Shown piece by piece: positions 1 to 7,660 of a stretch of DNA of 49,709 bases. The notes beneath the pieces are model-generated. The model saw only the letters and a list, made by a program, of their open reading frames with translations, did no database searches and was not told where the DNA came from. The position numbers were made by a program, and so were the translations under genes. The stretch spans positions 1-49,709 of the forward strand of contig JBBROE010000015.1 in the NCBI GenBank assembly GCA_038229695.1. Reading direction: 5' to 3'. Position 1 is the stretch's first letter; each line of letters begins with the position of its first letter. The DNA comes from JACMLD01 sp038229695. Lineage in GTDB: Bacteria > Bacteroidota > Bacteroidia > Chitinophagales > Chitinophagaceae.

Positions 1-33
1 CACAATACCCATATAAGTTAACCAGTTCATCAT
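1..33 (-). CDS. 5' end of a further gene of the carotenoid operon (partial)
   Basis: Two consecutive ATG codons lie 8 bases downstream of the idi stop on the same strand, and the frame stays open to the window edge (MMNWLTYMGIV). The position shows that the carotenoid operon continues to the left. A beta-carotene hydroxylase (CrtZ) or another membrane carotenoid enzyme would fit, because such proteins often start with a short hydrophobic Asn-Trp stretch. Eleven residues are too few to identify it. Confidence 0.4.
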   Translation of the reverse strand, partial: MMNWLTYMGIV

Positions 34-41
34 TGTATAAT

Positions 42-584
42 TTAAGCAACCTCCTGTTCCAGCGGCTGGTGGGAGAGGTATTCTTCCACCATCGGGTAGG
101 CTATTGCAAACCAGCTGCTGTATTTGGCCGGGTGGGATGCCAGGGAATCGCTGATTTCCGTGCCGGTTTTGAAACAGTAGTCATTCACCTCGTCTTTAGC
201 CGGGCATACCGGCCCGTCATAGATACCTGCAAATACGTGATCGAACTCATATTCTGTCAGGCCATTATCATAATCGGAGCGGTAGGTAAATTCAAATAAT
301 TTAGTGAGCCTGGTGGTAAAGCCCATTTCTTCCTGCAGGCGGTTGGTAGCAGCTTCCAGCGTGTCTTCACCCGGGCGGGGGTGGCTGCAGCAGGCATTGG
401 TCCACAGCCCGGCGCTGTGGTATTTCCGGAGCGCGCGTTGCTGCAGGAGCATTTCGCCGCGGCTGTTGAAAATGAACACACTGAAAGCGCGGTGCAGCAG
501 CGCCTTACGGTGCACCTCCATTTTTTCCATGGTACCTACGGCCTCATCCTGTTCATTAACCAGTATTATGTCTTGTACGTCCAA
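42..584 (-). CDS. idi: isopentenyl-diphosphate delta-isomerase, type I
   Basis: This cytosolic Nudix-family enzyme interconverts isopentenyl and dimethylallyl diphosphate and so feeds prenyl units to carotenoid synthesis. The 180-residue product has the usual length. It shows the catalytic-cysteine motif TNACCSHP (Cys66 aligns with the active cysteine), the Nudix-like helix around RLQEEMGF (82-89) and the acidic pair in TEYEFDHVF (Glu111, Glu113). The start must be TTG: the family N-terminus ILVNEQDE begins at once and an in-frame stop lies just upstream. It is the fourth gene of the sigma-crtI-crtB-idi operon, 60 bases after crtB. Confidence 0.95.
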   Translation of the reverse strand: MDVQDIILVNEQDEAVGTMEKMEVHRKALLHRAFSVFIFNSRGEMLLQQRALRKYHSAGLWTNACCSHPRPGEDTLEAATNRLQEEMGFTTRLTKLFEFTYRSDYDNGLTEYEFDHVFAGIYDGPVCPAKDEVNDYCFKTGTEISDSLASHPAKYSSWFAIAYPMVEEYLSHQPLEQEVA

Positions 585-644
585 AAGTTTATTTTATGCA
601 AATGTACAAAAGGTGCCAGTTTTGGGGGCTACTATCTCGTCGTT

Positions 645-1490
645 TCAGATAAGATTTAGCTGATTTTTCACGCCTGCCCTCACGATGATGAGGAGTTTGC
701 TGTAATTGGGAATGCGAATGCGCTCTTGCATGATACGGGCGGGTTTAACGCGCCGGATTTTCTTAAAAAGGGAGAGGTAGTACTTATAGGCGACATATAC
801 CCCGAAGCGCGCCTTAATGGGAAGGTGGAGAATGCCGGTAAAAGCGTCGTTGAAGTCGGCCTGGATTTCCGCCTCTATTTTCTGTTTTTCTTCGTCGGTG
901 AAGTTGTTGAAGTCACAGCCGGGAAAATAAACGCGCTGCAGACCGTCGAAATCCGCTTTCAGGTCACGCAGAAAATTTACTTTCTGGAAGGCGGCGCCGA
1001 GGGCGCGGGCCGGGGATCGAAGTTGTTCATACCGCTCGCGGTTCCCTTCACAAAAGATATACAGGCACATCAGCCCGACCACTTCTGCAGAGCCATATAT
1101 GTATTCGCGGTAGCCTTCGTGGTTGTATTGCTGTTTGCTGAGATCCATTTCCATACTCCTGAAAAAAGCCTCTATCAGGGTGTCTTCGATGCCATATTCG
1201 TTGACAGTTTTCTGGAAGCTGTTCAGGATGGGATTGAGGCTGAGGCCGCGGCTGATAGCCGCATAGGTCTCGGTTTTAAACTGGGCCAGGAGGGTTGCTT
1301 TATCGAAGTCATGAAAACTGTCTACGATCTCATCAGCGAAACGCACAAAGCCGTAGATGTTGAAGATGGGCTGGCGCAGATCTTTATGCAGCAGTTTGAT
1401 GGCCGAGCAGAAGGAAGTGCTGTACGCTTCGGTTGTATCACGGCTGCAGCGTTCGCTGAGCGTGTGAAACAGGTGTATCATAACATTCAA
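645..1490 (-). CDS. crtB: phytoene synthase (squalene/phytoene synthase family)
   Basis: CrtB condenses two geranylgeranyl diphosphates into phytoene, the first committed carotenoid step. The 281-residue protein carries both Asp-rich magnesium-binding motifs of the family, DEIVD at 53-57 and DLKAD at 176-180. Around them are the typical neighbouring sequences (YGFVRFADEIVD and FQKVNFLRDLKAD). Length is normal for bacterial CrtB. It lies downstream of crtI with about 100 bases between them and upstream of idi. An alternative ATG three codons downstream exists. Squalene synthase is less likely because crtI is adjacent. Confidence 0.95.
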   Translation of the reverse strand: MNVMIHLFHTLSERCSRDTTEAYSTSFCSAIKLLHKDLRQPIFNIYGFVRFADEIVDSFHDFDKATLLAQFKTETYAAISRGLSLNPILNSFQKTVNEYGIEDTLIEAFFRSMEMDLSKQQYNHEGYREYIYGSAEVVGLMCLYIFCEGNRERYEQLRSPARALGAAFQKVNFLRDLKADFDGLQRVYFPGCDFNNFTDEEKQKIEAEIQADFNDAFTGILHLPIKARFGVYVAYKYYLSLFKKIRRVKPARIMQERIRIPNYSKLLIIVRAGVKNQLNLI

Positions 1491-1592
1491 TTTAGTCTTG
1501 GGCAGTTAATCATCTAAAATAGAAATTTTATCAGAATGGTTACTTTCTGTATTGAAAATTTCCTTTACCATCGTATCACCGTTAAACAAACC

Positions 1593-3065
1593 TTACCGGC
1601 AATATTTAATAACCGTTTCGGCGACAATTTCGCCGCTGATCAGGGAAGGCGGCACACCCGGGCCGGGCACAGTCAACTGCCCGGTGTAGAACAGGTTTTT
1701 CACCTTTTTACTCCTGCAGGAAGGCTTCAGTATGGCCGTCTGCATGAGGGTATTCGCCAGGCCATATGCATTTCCCTTGAATGCATTGTAATCGCTTATA
1801 AAATCTGACACCGCATACGAACGGTAATATACGATATGGTCCTTAATGTTCGTGCCAAGCCGTTGTTCTACGCGACTGAGGATAGCCTCAAAATACTGGT
1901 CGCGCAACGCATCCGTATCGCCCTCCAGGCCAGCTGCCACGGGGACCAGCAGGAACAGGTTTTCATGGTTGTCCGGCGCCGTACCCGGATCGGTGACGGA
2001 GGTGGAACTCAAATAAAACATGGGTGCGGAGGGCCATTGTGGTGACCGGTAGATTTCATCGGCATGGACATCGAACGGCGTATCAAAAAACAGGGAATGA
2101 TGAAGCAACCCAGGAATTTTTTTATTTACCCCAACATAGTATAACAGGCAGGATGGTGCCATTGTTCGTTTTTCCCAGTACGCGGCGCTGTACGACCGGC
2201 TTTCCGGGGGCAGCCAATCTGTTTCGGCATGATGGTAATCGACGCCGGCAATCACTGCGTCGGCCTGCCATTCCTTTTTATCAGTGACAACGCCACGGGC
2301 CACCTGTTTTTCCAGGGTAATGCGCTCAACAGTTTCATTAAAATGAAAACGCACCCCAAGGCGGAGCGCTAATTTTTCGATAGCGGACACGATGCTGTAC
2401 ATACCGCCCGACGGGTACCAGGTACCGCCGACCATATCCGCATAATTCATCAGGCTGTACAGGGCCGGCATATCAGCCGGCAGCGCCCCGAGAAAGAGCA
2501 CGGGAAACTCCAGGAGTTTCCGGAGGCGGGGGTGGGTGAAATATTTGTGGATGTGTTTACTGAGCGGGGTGAAGACATCGAGTTTGAAAAGGCCGGCGAG
2601 AAAGTCGCGGTCCAGGAATTCCAGGAGCGACTGCCCGGGTTTGAAGACGAGGTTTTGCATGCCCGCCTTGTATTTGAAGGCCGCTTCCGCGAGAAATTTT
2701 TCAAGTTTTGCTGAGGAGCCCGGTTCCAGCGATTCGAAGAGCTGCAACAGGGCAGGGTATGAAGCGGGAATGTCAGTAGCGCCGTCCTCCCAATATACGC
2801 GGTAAGAAGGGTCAAGGCGTTGAAGGGAATAAAAATCCTGTGTGGCTGCCCCGAACTGGGCGAAGAAGCGGTCAAAAACGTCGGGCATCCAGTACCAGCT
2901 GGGTCCCATGTCGAAAGTAAATCCTGCGGCGGTCAGCTTCCGGGCCCTTCCTCCGGGAGTGGCGTGCTTTTCAATAACATCTACCTCCCAGCCTGCCCGG
3001 GCCATAAAACAGGCCGCGGATAATCCGGCGAAGCCACTGCCTGCAACAATTACTTTTTTTGCCAA
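1593..3065 (-). CDS. crtI: phytoene desaturase (FAD-dependent)
   Basis: CrtI inserts conjugated double bases into phytoene to give lycopene-type carotenoids, using FAD at the membrane surface. The 490-residue protein starts with the dinucleotide-binding motif GSGFAG (9-14), followed by a basic PGGRARK segment. Its C-terminus has the conserved stretch GQLTVPGPGVPPSLISG that is typical of carotenoid desaturases. The start is TTG; no ATG precedes the Rossmann strand, and the preceding sigma-factor stop is only 21 bases away, so the two are probably co-transcribed. It could be a related carotenoid desaturase or ketolase, but position next to crtB favours phytoene as substrate. Confidence 0.94.
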   Translation of the reverse strand: MAKKVIVAGSGFAGLSAACFMARAGWEVDVIEKHATPGGRARKLTAAGFTFDMGPSWYWMPDVFDRFFAQFGAATQDFYSLQRLDPSYRVYWEDGATDIPASYPALLQLFESLEPGSSAKLEKFLAEAAFKYKAGMQNLVFKPGQSLLEFLDRDFLAGLFKLDVFTPLSKHIHKYFTHPRLRKLLEFPVLFLGALPADMPALYSLMNYADMVGGTWYPSGGMYSIVSAIEKLALRLGVRFHFNETVERITLEKQVARGVVTDKKEWQADAVIAGVDYHHAETDWLPPESRSYSAAYWEKRTMAPSCLLYYVGVNKKIPGLLHHSLFFDTPFDVHADEIYRSPQWPSAPMFYLSSTSVTDPGTAPDNHENLFLLVPVAAGLEGDTDALRDQYFEAILSRVEQRLGTNIKDHIVYYRSYAVSDFISDYNAFKGNAYGLANTLMQTAILKPSCRSKKVKNLFYTGQLTVPGPGVPPSLISGEIVAETVIKYCR

Positions 3066-3086
3066 AATAGTTAGTGGAACAAGAAT

Positions 3087-3587
3087 TTAATAGCGCTGCA
3101 CCTGGGCCTTGAGGAGCTTGCGGGCAAAGTGAATCCGGCTTTTGATGGTACCCAGGGGCTCGCCCAGCATCTGTGCGATCTCATGGTATTTATAGCCGTC
3201 AAAATACAGGAGAAACGGGTTTCTGAAGATATCGGGCAGCTGGTGAACAGCCTGTTGGATTTCTTTCAGCTTGAGGACACTTTCCGCAGAATTGCCAGCG
3301 GTGACCTGGGCCTGGTTCAGGAGAAAATCGTTGGGCGTATTGTCGAATATGGTATTCTGCTTGGCTTTGCGGCGATAGTTATTGATAAAGATATTCCGCA
3401 TGATGGTGTACAGCCATGCTTTTATGTTGGTACCTACATTGTACTTGTCTTTGTTGGCCAGGGCGCGGTAGAGTGTTTCCTGGTAGAGGTCCTGGGCGGC
3501 TTCCGAATCGCGGGTGAGGGTGATGGCGAAGGGTTTCAAGAACTCCGAGTTGCTGACGAGCATCTGGCTGAAATCTATTGTTGCCAT
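3087..3587 (-). CDS. ECF-type RNA polymerase sigma factor of the carotenoid operon
   Basis: The 166-residue protein has sigma-70 region 2 in its first half (DLYQETLYRALANKDKY, then NIKAWLYTIMRNIFINNYRR) and region 4 at the C-terminus (LPDIFRNPFLLYFDGYKYHEIAQ, then GTIKSRIHFARK). It lacks regions 1 and 3, as ECF factors do. The ATG at 3587 is preferred to an upstream in-frame start because region 2 begins right after it. It is the first gene before crtI and sits behind the terminator of the CarH-like regulator. No anti-sigma gene is next to it. I infer that it drives the crt operon in response to light; in Streptomyces the LitR/LitS pair has the same logic. Confidence 0.9.
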   Translation of the reverse strand: MATIDFSQMLVSNSEFLKPFAITLTRDSEAAQDLYQETLYRALANKDKYNVGTNIKAWLYTIMRNIFINNYRRKAKQNTIFDNTPNDFLLNQAQVTAGNSAESVLKLKEIQQAVHQLPDIFRNPFLLYFDGYKYHEIAQMLGEPLGTIKSRIHFARKLLKAQVQRY

Positions 3588-3614
3588 AAAAATTGTGTTT
3601 AAGTATTGTGAGGA

Positions 3615-3646
3615 CAAAATTAAACACAAATTCAGAAACAAAACAA
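3615..3646 (-). promoter_or_regulatory. candidate Bacteroidota promoter of the sigma-crt operon
   Basis: On the minus strand TAATTTTG (3622 to 3615) matches the Bacteroidota -7 consensus TAnnTTTG. A TTG triplet lies 21 bases upstream (3646 to 3644). The -7 element ends 27 bases before the sigma-factor ATG, leaving a short leader. A second TAnnTTTG match (3651-3644) overlaps but has no upstream TTG at a fitting distance. The region is A/T-rich, so a chance match is possible. Confidence 0.42.
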
Positions 3647-3762
3647 ATTTATATCAGAAAGAATCTGTTAATAATCGATTTTTAATGTCCGATGTGCATT
3701 TAAAGATGATGCTGAATGGTAACAAACCACATACCGTAGTAGGCTGACTGACAACCGGGCAT

Positions 3763-3786
3763 AAAAAAGCCTGCCATTCGGCAGGC
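3763..3786 (-). terminator. intrinsic terminator after the CarH-like regulator
   Basis: A perfect 7-bp stem GCCTGCC/GGCAGGC with a 4-base loop (3769-3786) is followed on the minus strand by six T residues (3768-3763). It lies 20 bases past the stop of the regulator gene and so separates that gene from the sigma-crt operon. Confidence 0.88.
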
Positions 3787-3806
3787 ATGGATTCCAATAA
3801 GAATTT

Positions 3807-4685
3807 TTAAATAATTGATATATAATCGATTACCTCTTGTAAAGAAGTTTTAAGCTGCACGTTGGAGGGCATCGGCTTTTTATACGCGGTAGCCAGTTGA
3901 CCAGAGATAACGAGGGTAAAACTTTCAAGGCGGGTCTGTACCTGGGTGATAAATTTCTCAAAGTTGAAGTTCCCCGCGGCTGAGGTCAGGTGGGTATAGA
4001 CATAATCGGGTTTTTTGAGTTTGCAGACGTATTCGATATCTGCGGAGGGCACGTCAGCGCCCAGGTATAGGGTCCGGATACCCCTTGATTTCAGCAGGTA
4101 GCAGATATACAAGAGACCCAGTTCGTGGTGTTCGCCTTCCGGCAGGAAGAGCAGGACCAGCTTATTGGTCTTGATGTGGGTGAATACGGTCTCGATGCCG
4201 GCGATGAGTTTCTGCCGGATCATATTGGTGACAAGGTGTTCCTGGGCAGGATTAATGTGGTTGGCGAGCCATAGGATACCGATTCTTTCGAGGAAAGGAA
4301 ATATGACCTGGGTGATGGCTTTATCAAATCCTCTCCCCCCGATATAGGTATCGAGGACGTGTTCGAATTTATCGATGTCCATATCGATCATCGACTGTAT
4401 CATTTCGTTGACGATACGTTCCTGCTGGGCCTGGGAGTTGGACAGGGAAATGATCTTCTCATGGATTTCCACGGGAGACATCTTATTGATGTGCGAGATC
4501 TTGTAGCCGTACTTATTGAGCAGGGAGATATTGAGGATTTTTTTAAGTTCCTCATTGCTGTAATAGCGTATGTTGGTCTGCGTGCGCTGCGGTTTGATAA
4601 AAGCATAGCGCTGTTCCCAGATACGTATGGTATGTGCCTTGATGCCCGATAAGTTTTCGAGGTCTTTTATGGTAAAAGCATTCAT
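3807..4685 (-). CDS. MerR-family regulator with cobalamin-binding photoreceptor domain (CarH/LitR type)
   Basis: A MerR winged helix-turn-helix fills about residues 4-70 (TIKDLENLSGIKAHTIRIWEQRY). A B12-binding helical bundle and Rossmann domain follow. Trp139 is followed by nine residues and then Glu149-His150, which is the Wx9EH signature of CarH photosensors. Glu185-x-His187-xx-Gly190 fits the ExHxxG motif that supplies the lower axial His for cobalamin. CarH-type proteins repress in the dark as adenosylcobalamin-bound tetramers and release DNA after illumination. The position beside sigma-crtI-crtB-idi supports a light-dependent carotenoid role. The residue after the Trp is Leu, where Thermus CarH, as I recall, has His132. 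The ATG at 4685 is preferred over a TTG two codons upstream. Confidence 0.9.
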   Translation of the reverse strand: MNAFTIKDLENLSGIKAHTIRIWEQRYAFIKPQRTQTNIRYYSNEELKKILNISLLNKYGYKISHINKMSPVEIHEKIISLSNSQAQQERIVNEMIQSMIDMDIDKFEHVLDTYIGGRGFDKAITQVIFPFLERIGILWLANHINPAQEHLVTNMIRQKLIAGIETVFTHIKTNKLVLLFLPEGEHHELGLLYICYLLKSRGIRTLYLGADVPSADIEYVCKLKKPDYVYTHLTSAAGNFNFEKFITQVQTRLESFTLVISGQLATAYKKPMPSNVQLKTSLQEVIDYISII

Positions 4686-4723
4686 ACCCAAAAAAACGCG
4701 CGGGACGGAAAAATGTTTAAAGA

Positions 4724-4741
4724 TTTGACGAAATTGTCAAA
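4724..4741. promoter_or_regulatory. inverted repeat TTTGAC-N6-GTCAAA upstream of the CarH-like gene
   Basis: Two perfect 6-base arms with a 6-base spacer are centred about 48 bases upstream of the regulator's ATG. Size and symmetry suit a MerR-family operator, so autoregulation is plausible. No second exact copy was seen in front of the sigma-crt operon. Confidence 0.42.
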
Positions 4742-4759
4742 CAATATGGGAAAGTGGAT

Positions 4760-4786
4760 GCCAGCCCCCCAGTATTCCCGGCTGGC
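4760..4786 (-). terminator. hairpin at the end of the polysaccharide cluster
   Basis: GCCAGCC (4760-4766) and GGCTGGC (4780-4786) form a 7-bp GC-rich stem with a 13-base loop, 21 bases past the stop of the cluster's last gene. No T-run follows on either strand, so it is at best a weak or factor-assisted terminator. Confidence 0.3.
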
Positions 4787-4807
4787 CGGTCAAAAGCGGT
4801 GAATATT

Positions 4808-6085
4808 TCACAGGCTCCAGTAATTCCTGCTCTTGATTTGCCCCCGATAAATTCCTTTCAGGTCAAAAATAGTAGCGCCGGGAATAGTATGACTGGCAAA
4901 ATAGTCATCGTCCAACAATCGGTATGCATCGTGGGGTACGGTTATGATGATGGCACTGTAATCAGTGCCAATCTCTTCAGAAAGGGTCAGTTCGTACTCC
5001 TGGAAGACAGCCCCCGGGTTAGCGATGGGGTCTTCCAAGTCCAGCAGAATATTAAAATCCAGCAATTCTTTAACCGTATCAATTATTTTCGAATTCCTGA
5101 TATCGGCTACATTTTCCTTGAAAGTTAGGCCCTTGATAAGCACTTTAGGGGTAGAACTAATATTCAACAAAGATTTTATCACTTGCCGTGCAACGTAGAA
5201 ACCCATCTCGTTGTTGATCGACCGGCACCCGGAAATAATTTTTGATTCATACCCGAATGACGCTGCCTTGTGAGTAAGGTAATAAGGATCCACCCCAATG
5301 CAATGCCCGCCGACTAACCCCGGGGTAAATGGCAGGAAATTCCATTTTGTCGATGCCGTTTCTATCACATCAAAGGTGTTAACGCCCATGAGTGCAAATA
5401 TCTGCGACAACTCATTCATCAAGGCCACATTTAAATCTCTTTGGATATTCTCCGTAATTTTTGCAGCTTCCGCCACCCTGATGGATGGCGCTGTATAGAC
5501 GGTGTCGGCCACCAGCCTGTACACGTCATAGATCTCCTGCTCCGAGGTTTCATCCATTCCCGCGATCACTTTTACCGTGGTCTTTAAAGTATTGATCGGG
5601 TCACCCGGGTTTATCCGTTCCGGCGAATATCCCAGTTTGAAATCCTGGCCGGGCAATAAGCATGATGCTGCAGCAAGTATGGGAAGACAATCTTCTTCCG
5701 TGCACCCTGGGTAGGTCGTAGATTCAAAAACAACATAGTCTCCCTGTTTCAACACTTTACCCACCGTCCGGGCCGCATCAATCAGGGGGCGCAGGTCTGG
5801 CACATTGTATTTATCTACAGGGGTCGGCACGATGATTATAAAGAACTGTGCTTTTGCCAACATGCTGGCATCAGCGGTAAAGACAATATCGGCGTTGATA
5901 AATTCTTCCCTTCGGGATTCCTTTCCCGGATCCGTACTCTTCTGCAAAGATTCAATCCGGGCTGTATCAATATCATACCCTATTACCGAAACCTTTTTTG
6001 CGAAAGCCAGGGCCAGTTTTAAACCAACATACCCAAGGCCTATTACAGCCAGTTTATTTTCGCCGTCAACTAGTTTCTGGTACAT
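4808..6085 (-). CDS. nucleotide-sugar 6-dehydrogenase, TviB/WbpO type (UDP-HexNAc to UDP-HexNAcA)
   Basis: This cytosolic enzyme oxidises C6 of a UDP-N-acetylhexosamine to a uronic acid with NAD. The 425-residue protein has the NAD motif GLGYVG (16-21), VPTPVD (86-91), ESTTYPGCTEEDC (121-133), Lys209 and Asn213 in AAKITENIQRDLN, and the catalytic Cys262 in GGHCIGVDPYYL. The STTYPGCTEE form and the overall pattern resemble TviB/WbpO/CapL more than UDP-glucose dehydrogenase. It is the last gene of the cluster. Together with the Gfo/Idh enzyme at 23797 it suggests an acetamido-uronic acid in the polymer. The exact substrate cannot be told from motifs. Confidence 0.9.
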   Translation of the reverse strand: MYQKLVDGENKLAVIGLGYVGLKLALAFAKKVSVIGYDIDTARIESLQKSTDPGKESRREEFINADIVFTADASMLAKAQFFIIIVPTPVDKYNVPDLRPLIDAARTVGKVLKQGDYVVFESTTYPGCTEEDCLPILAAASCLLPGQDFKLGYSPERINPGDPINTLKTTVKVIAGMDETSEQEIYDVYRLVADTVYTAPSIRVAEAAKITENIQRDLNVALMNELSQIFALMGVNTFDVIETASTKWNFLPFTPGLVGGHCIGVDPYYLTHKAASFGYESKIISGCRSINNEMGFYVARQVIKSLLNISSTPKVLIKGLTFKENVADIRNSKIIDTVKELLDFNILLDLEDPIANPGAVFQEYELTLSEEIGTDYSAIIITVPHDAYRLLDDDYFASHTIPGATIFDLKGIYRGQIKSRNYWSL

Positions 6086-6142
6086 ACTACAGTAAATGAT
6101 TAATTACAGGCAACGATATCAACCTGGCTACCGGCCTTTTCA

Positions 6143-6880
6143 CTACAACTCCAACAACCTGTTTTGTAATGCTCCTTCGTCCAGCAGCCGATTCACCACC
6201 GGCATGAGCTTGCTACTAGATCGAAGGGTATCCAAATGCCGATCGTGGTGCATATCTGTGCCGATGTAATCAATATATTTTTTCTGCAGGAGATAGGCAG
6301 CTAGTTCCTGCGCAACTTTTCCATAGTAGCCCGCCACTGAAAGCAGGTTTAACTGGAAAAGGCAGCCCATCGATTTCAATTCATCAAAAACCACCCGGTG
6401 GGCATTGAAGTAACCATATCTTTCCGGATGAGCGATAATGGGCTCATACCCGGATATTTGTATTTTAAACAAGAGGCTTTTGAGATCCAACGGGGGCGCT
6501 ACAAAAGAAAATTCCACCAATACGCGTTTGCCCGTGATGCAAAGAAGCGGCTGGCCGGCTGACAATAATTCTTCAAAATAATCATCAAGAAAATATTCTG
6601 CGGCTGCCCTTATATTTTGATGTTCCGGGGATGCCTGCAACTGTCCCAGGGACATGCCGATCGTTTCTGGTGTATTTTTGTATAAATCCCACATAATATG
6701 CGGTGTTACGACAAATTTTGTATACCCGAGATCTTCCAACCCGGTTTTAAGCCCCGCGGAAGTAAGGATATCCGGTGAGCCATCATCGATACCGGGCAGC
6801 AGATGTGAATGCATGTCTGCCATGACATGACTAAAATCAGGCTGTTGCCTGAGATATTTTCTTTTGAAAATTGAAAACAT
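6143..6880 (-). CDS. CpsB/CapC-like PHP-domain protein-tyrosine phosphatase
   Basis: Proteins of this family are manganese-dependent tyrosine phosphatases that dephosphorylate the Wzc-type kinase and so set polymer length or output. The 245-residue product shows the PHP metal ligands in order: DMHSHLLPGIDDGS (22-35, His24 and His26), TPHI (59-62), the LVEFSF strand, AHPERY and the C-terminal GTDMHHDRH. The likely partner, a Wzc-like kinase with a Tyr-rich tail, is encoded in the same cluster at 38655. It lies between the terminal dehydrogenase and a family 2 glycosyltransferase. Confidence 0.9.
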   Translation of the reverse strand: MFSIFKRKYLRQQPDFSHVMADMHSHLLPGIDDGSPDILTSAGLKTGLEDLGYTKFVVTPHIMWDLYKNTPETIGMSLGQLQASPEHQNIRAAAEYFLDDYFEELLSAGQPLLCITGKRVLVEFSFVAPPLDLKSLLFKIQISGYEPIIAHPERYGYFNAHRVVFDELKSMGCLFQLNLLSVAGYYGKVAQELAAYLLQKKYIDYIGTDMHHDRHLDTLRSSSKLMPVVNRLLDEGALQNRLLEL

Positions 6881-6902
6881 GACTTTAAAACAACGAAGAA
6901 AT

Positions 6903-7649
6903 CTACTTGTTCAGGTATTGCGGAATCTTACGCAGCGGCTTCAGGTAAATGGTGAGGAAATGGGGCTTTTTGTCAATCAACTTCCAGGCTTTGGCATCCT
7001 CGCGATTAGCACGAAACCTGCTCCTGATAGAATTGTTGCTGACTCCACCAGCCCGCATCTTTACGAGTGTTTGAGAAAGATAATGTGCAGACAACCGGTT
7101 TTTATATAAAATGCGCAGCATCATTTCATAATCAGACGAACTTTTGAGCGAAGTATTAAAAAGGCCAACTTGCTGGTACACTTCCCTTTTTACGAAAAAT
7201 GCCGGATGTGGCGGCATCCACCCATATAAAAAATCCCGGTGTGTGAAATTACCGGCCTTCCAGGTGCGAATCACTTTGCCGGTGTCGTACCTATCGACGT
7301 ATTGCAGGTCGCCGTAAACACAACTGGTTTTCCTGGAGTTGAACGCATCAGCCACAAATGACAAAACCCCGGGTCCCGTATAAAAGTCATCACTGTGTAG
7401 AAAGCCAATTATGTCGCCGCTGGCCAGTTCTATTCCCTTATTCATTGCGTGGTACAAACCGCCGTCCTTCTCGGAAATAATTCTTGCCACATGGGCAAAA
7501 TCACGGGCAATTGATACAGTATTATCCCGGGATTTTCCGTCGATGACGATATGTTCGATATCCGGAAAATCCTGGCCGGCCACAGACTCCAGGGTTTTCC
7601 GTATCGTGGCCTCACTATTATAGCAAACGGTGATAATGGAGATCCGCAT
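6903..7649 (-). CDS. family 2 glycosyltransferase
   Basis: This 248-residue inverting GT-A enzyme transfers a sugar from a nucleotide donor to the growing repeat unit at the cytoplasmic face. The N-terminal strand IITVCYNSEATI, the acidic IDGKSRDNT and the metal-binding HSDD (85-88) are visible. The segment EKDGGLYHAMNKGIELASGD (61-79) is typical of the WcaE-like subgroup. It is only 11 bases downstream of the ACP-phosphopantetheinyl transferase gene. Donor and acceptor are unknown. Confidence 0.88.
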   Translation of the reverse strand: MRISIITVCYNSEATIRKTLESVAGQDFPDIEHIVIDGKSRDNTVSIARDFAHVARIISEKDGGLYHAMNKGIELASGDIIGFLHSDDFYTGPGVLSFVADAFNSRKTSCVYGDLQYVDRYDTGKVIRTWKAGNFTHRDFLYGWMPPHPAFFVKREVYQQVGLFNTSLKSSSDYEMMLRILYKNRLSAHYLSQTLVKMRAGGVSNNSIRSRFRANREDAKAWKLIDKKPHFLTIYLKPLRKIPQYLNK

Positions 7650-7660
7650 AAGAGGTAAAT

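Noticed and set aside
726..1517. 263-residue plus-strand frame opposite crtB
   Set aside because: Antisense shadow; crtB is unmistakable on the other strand and this translation has no family features.
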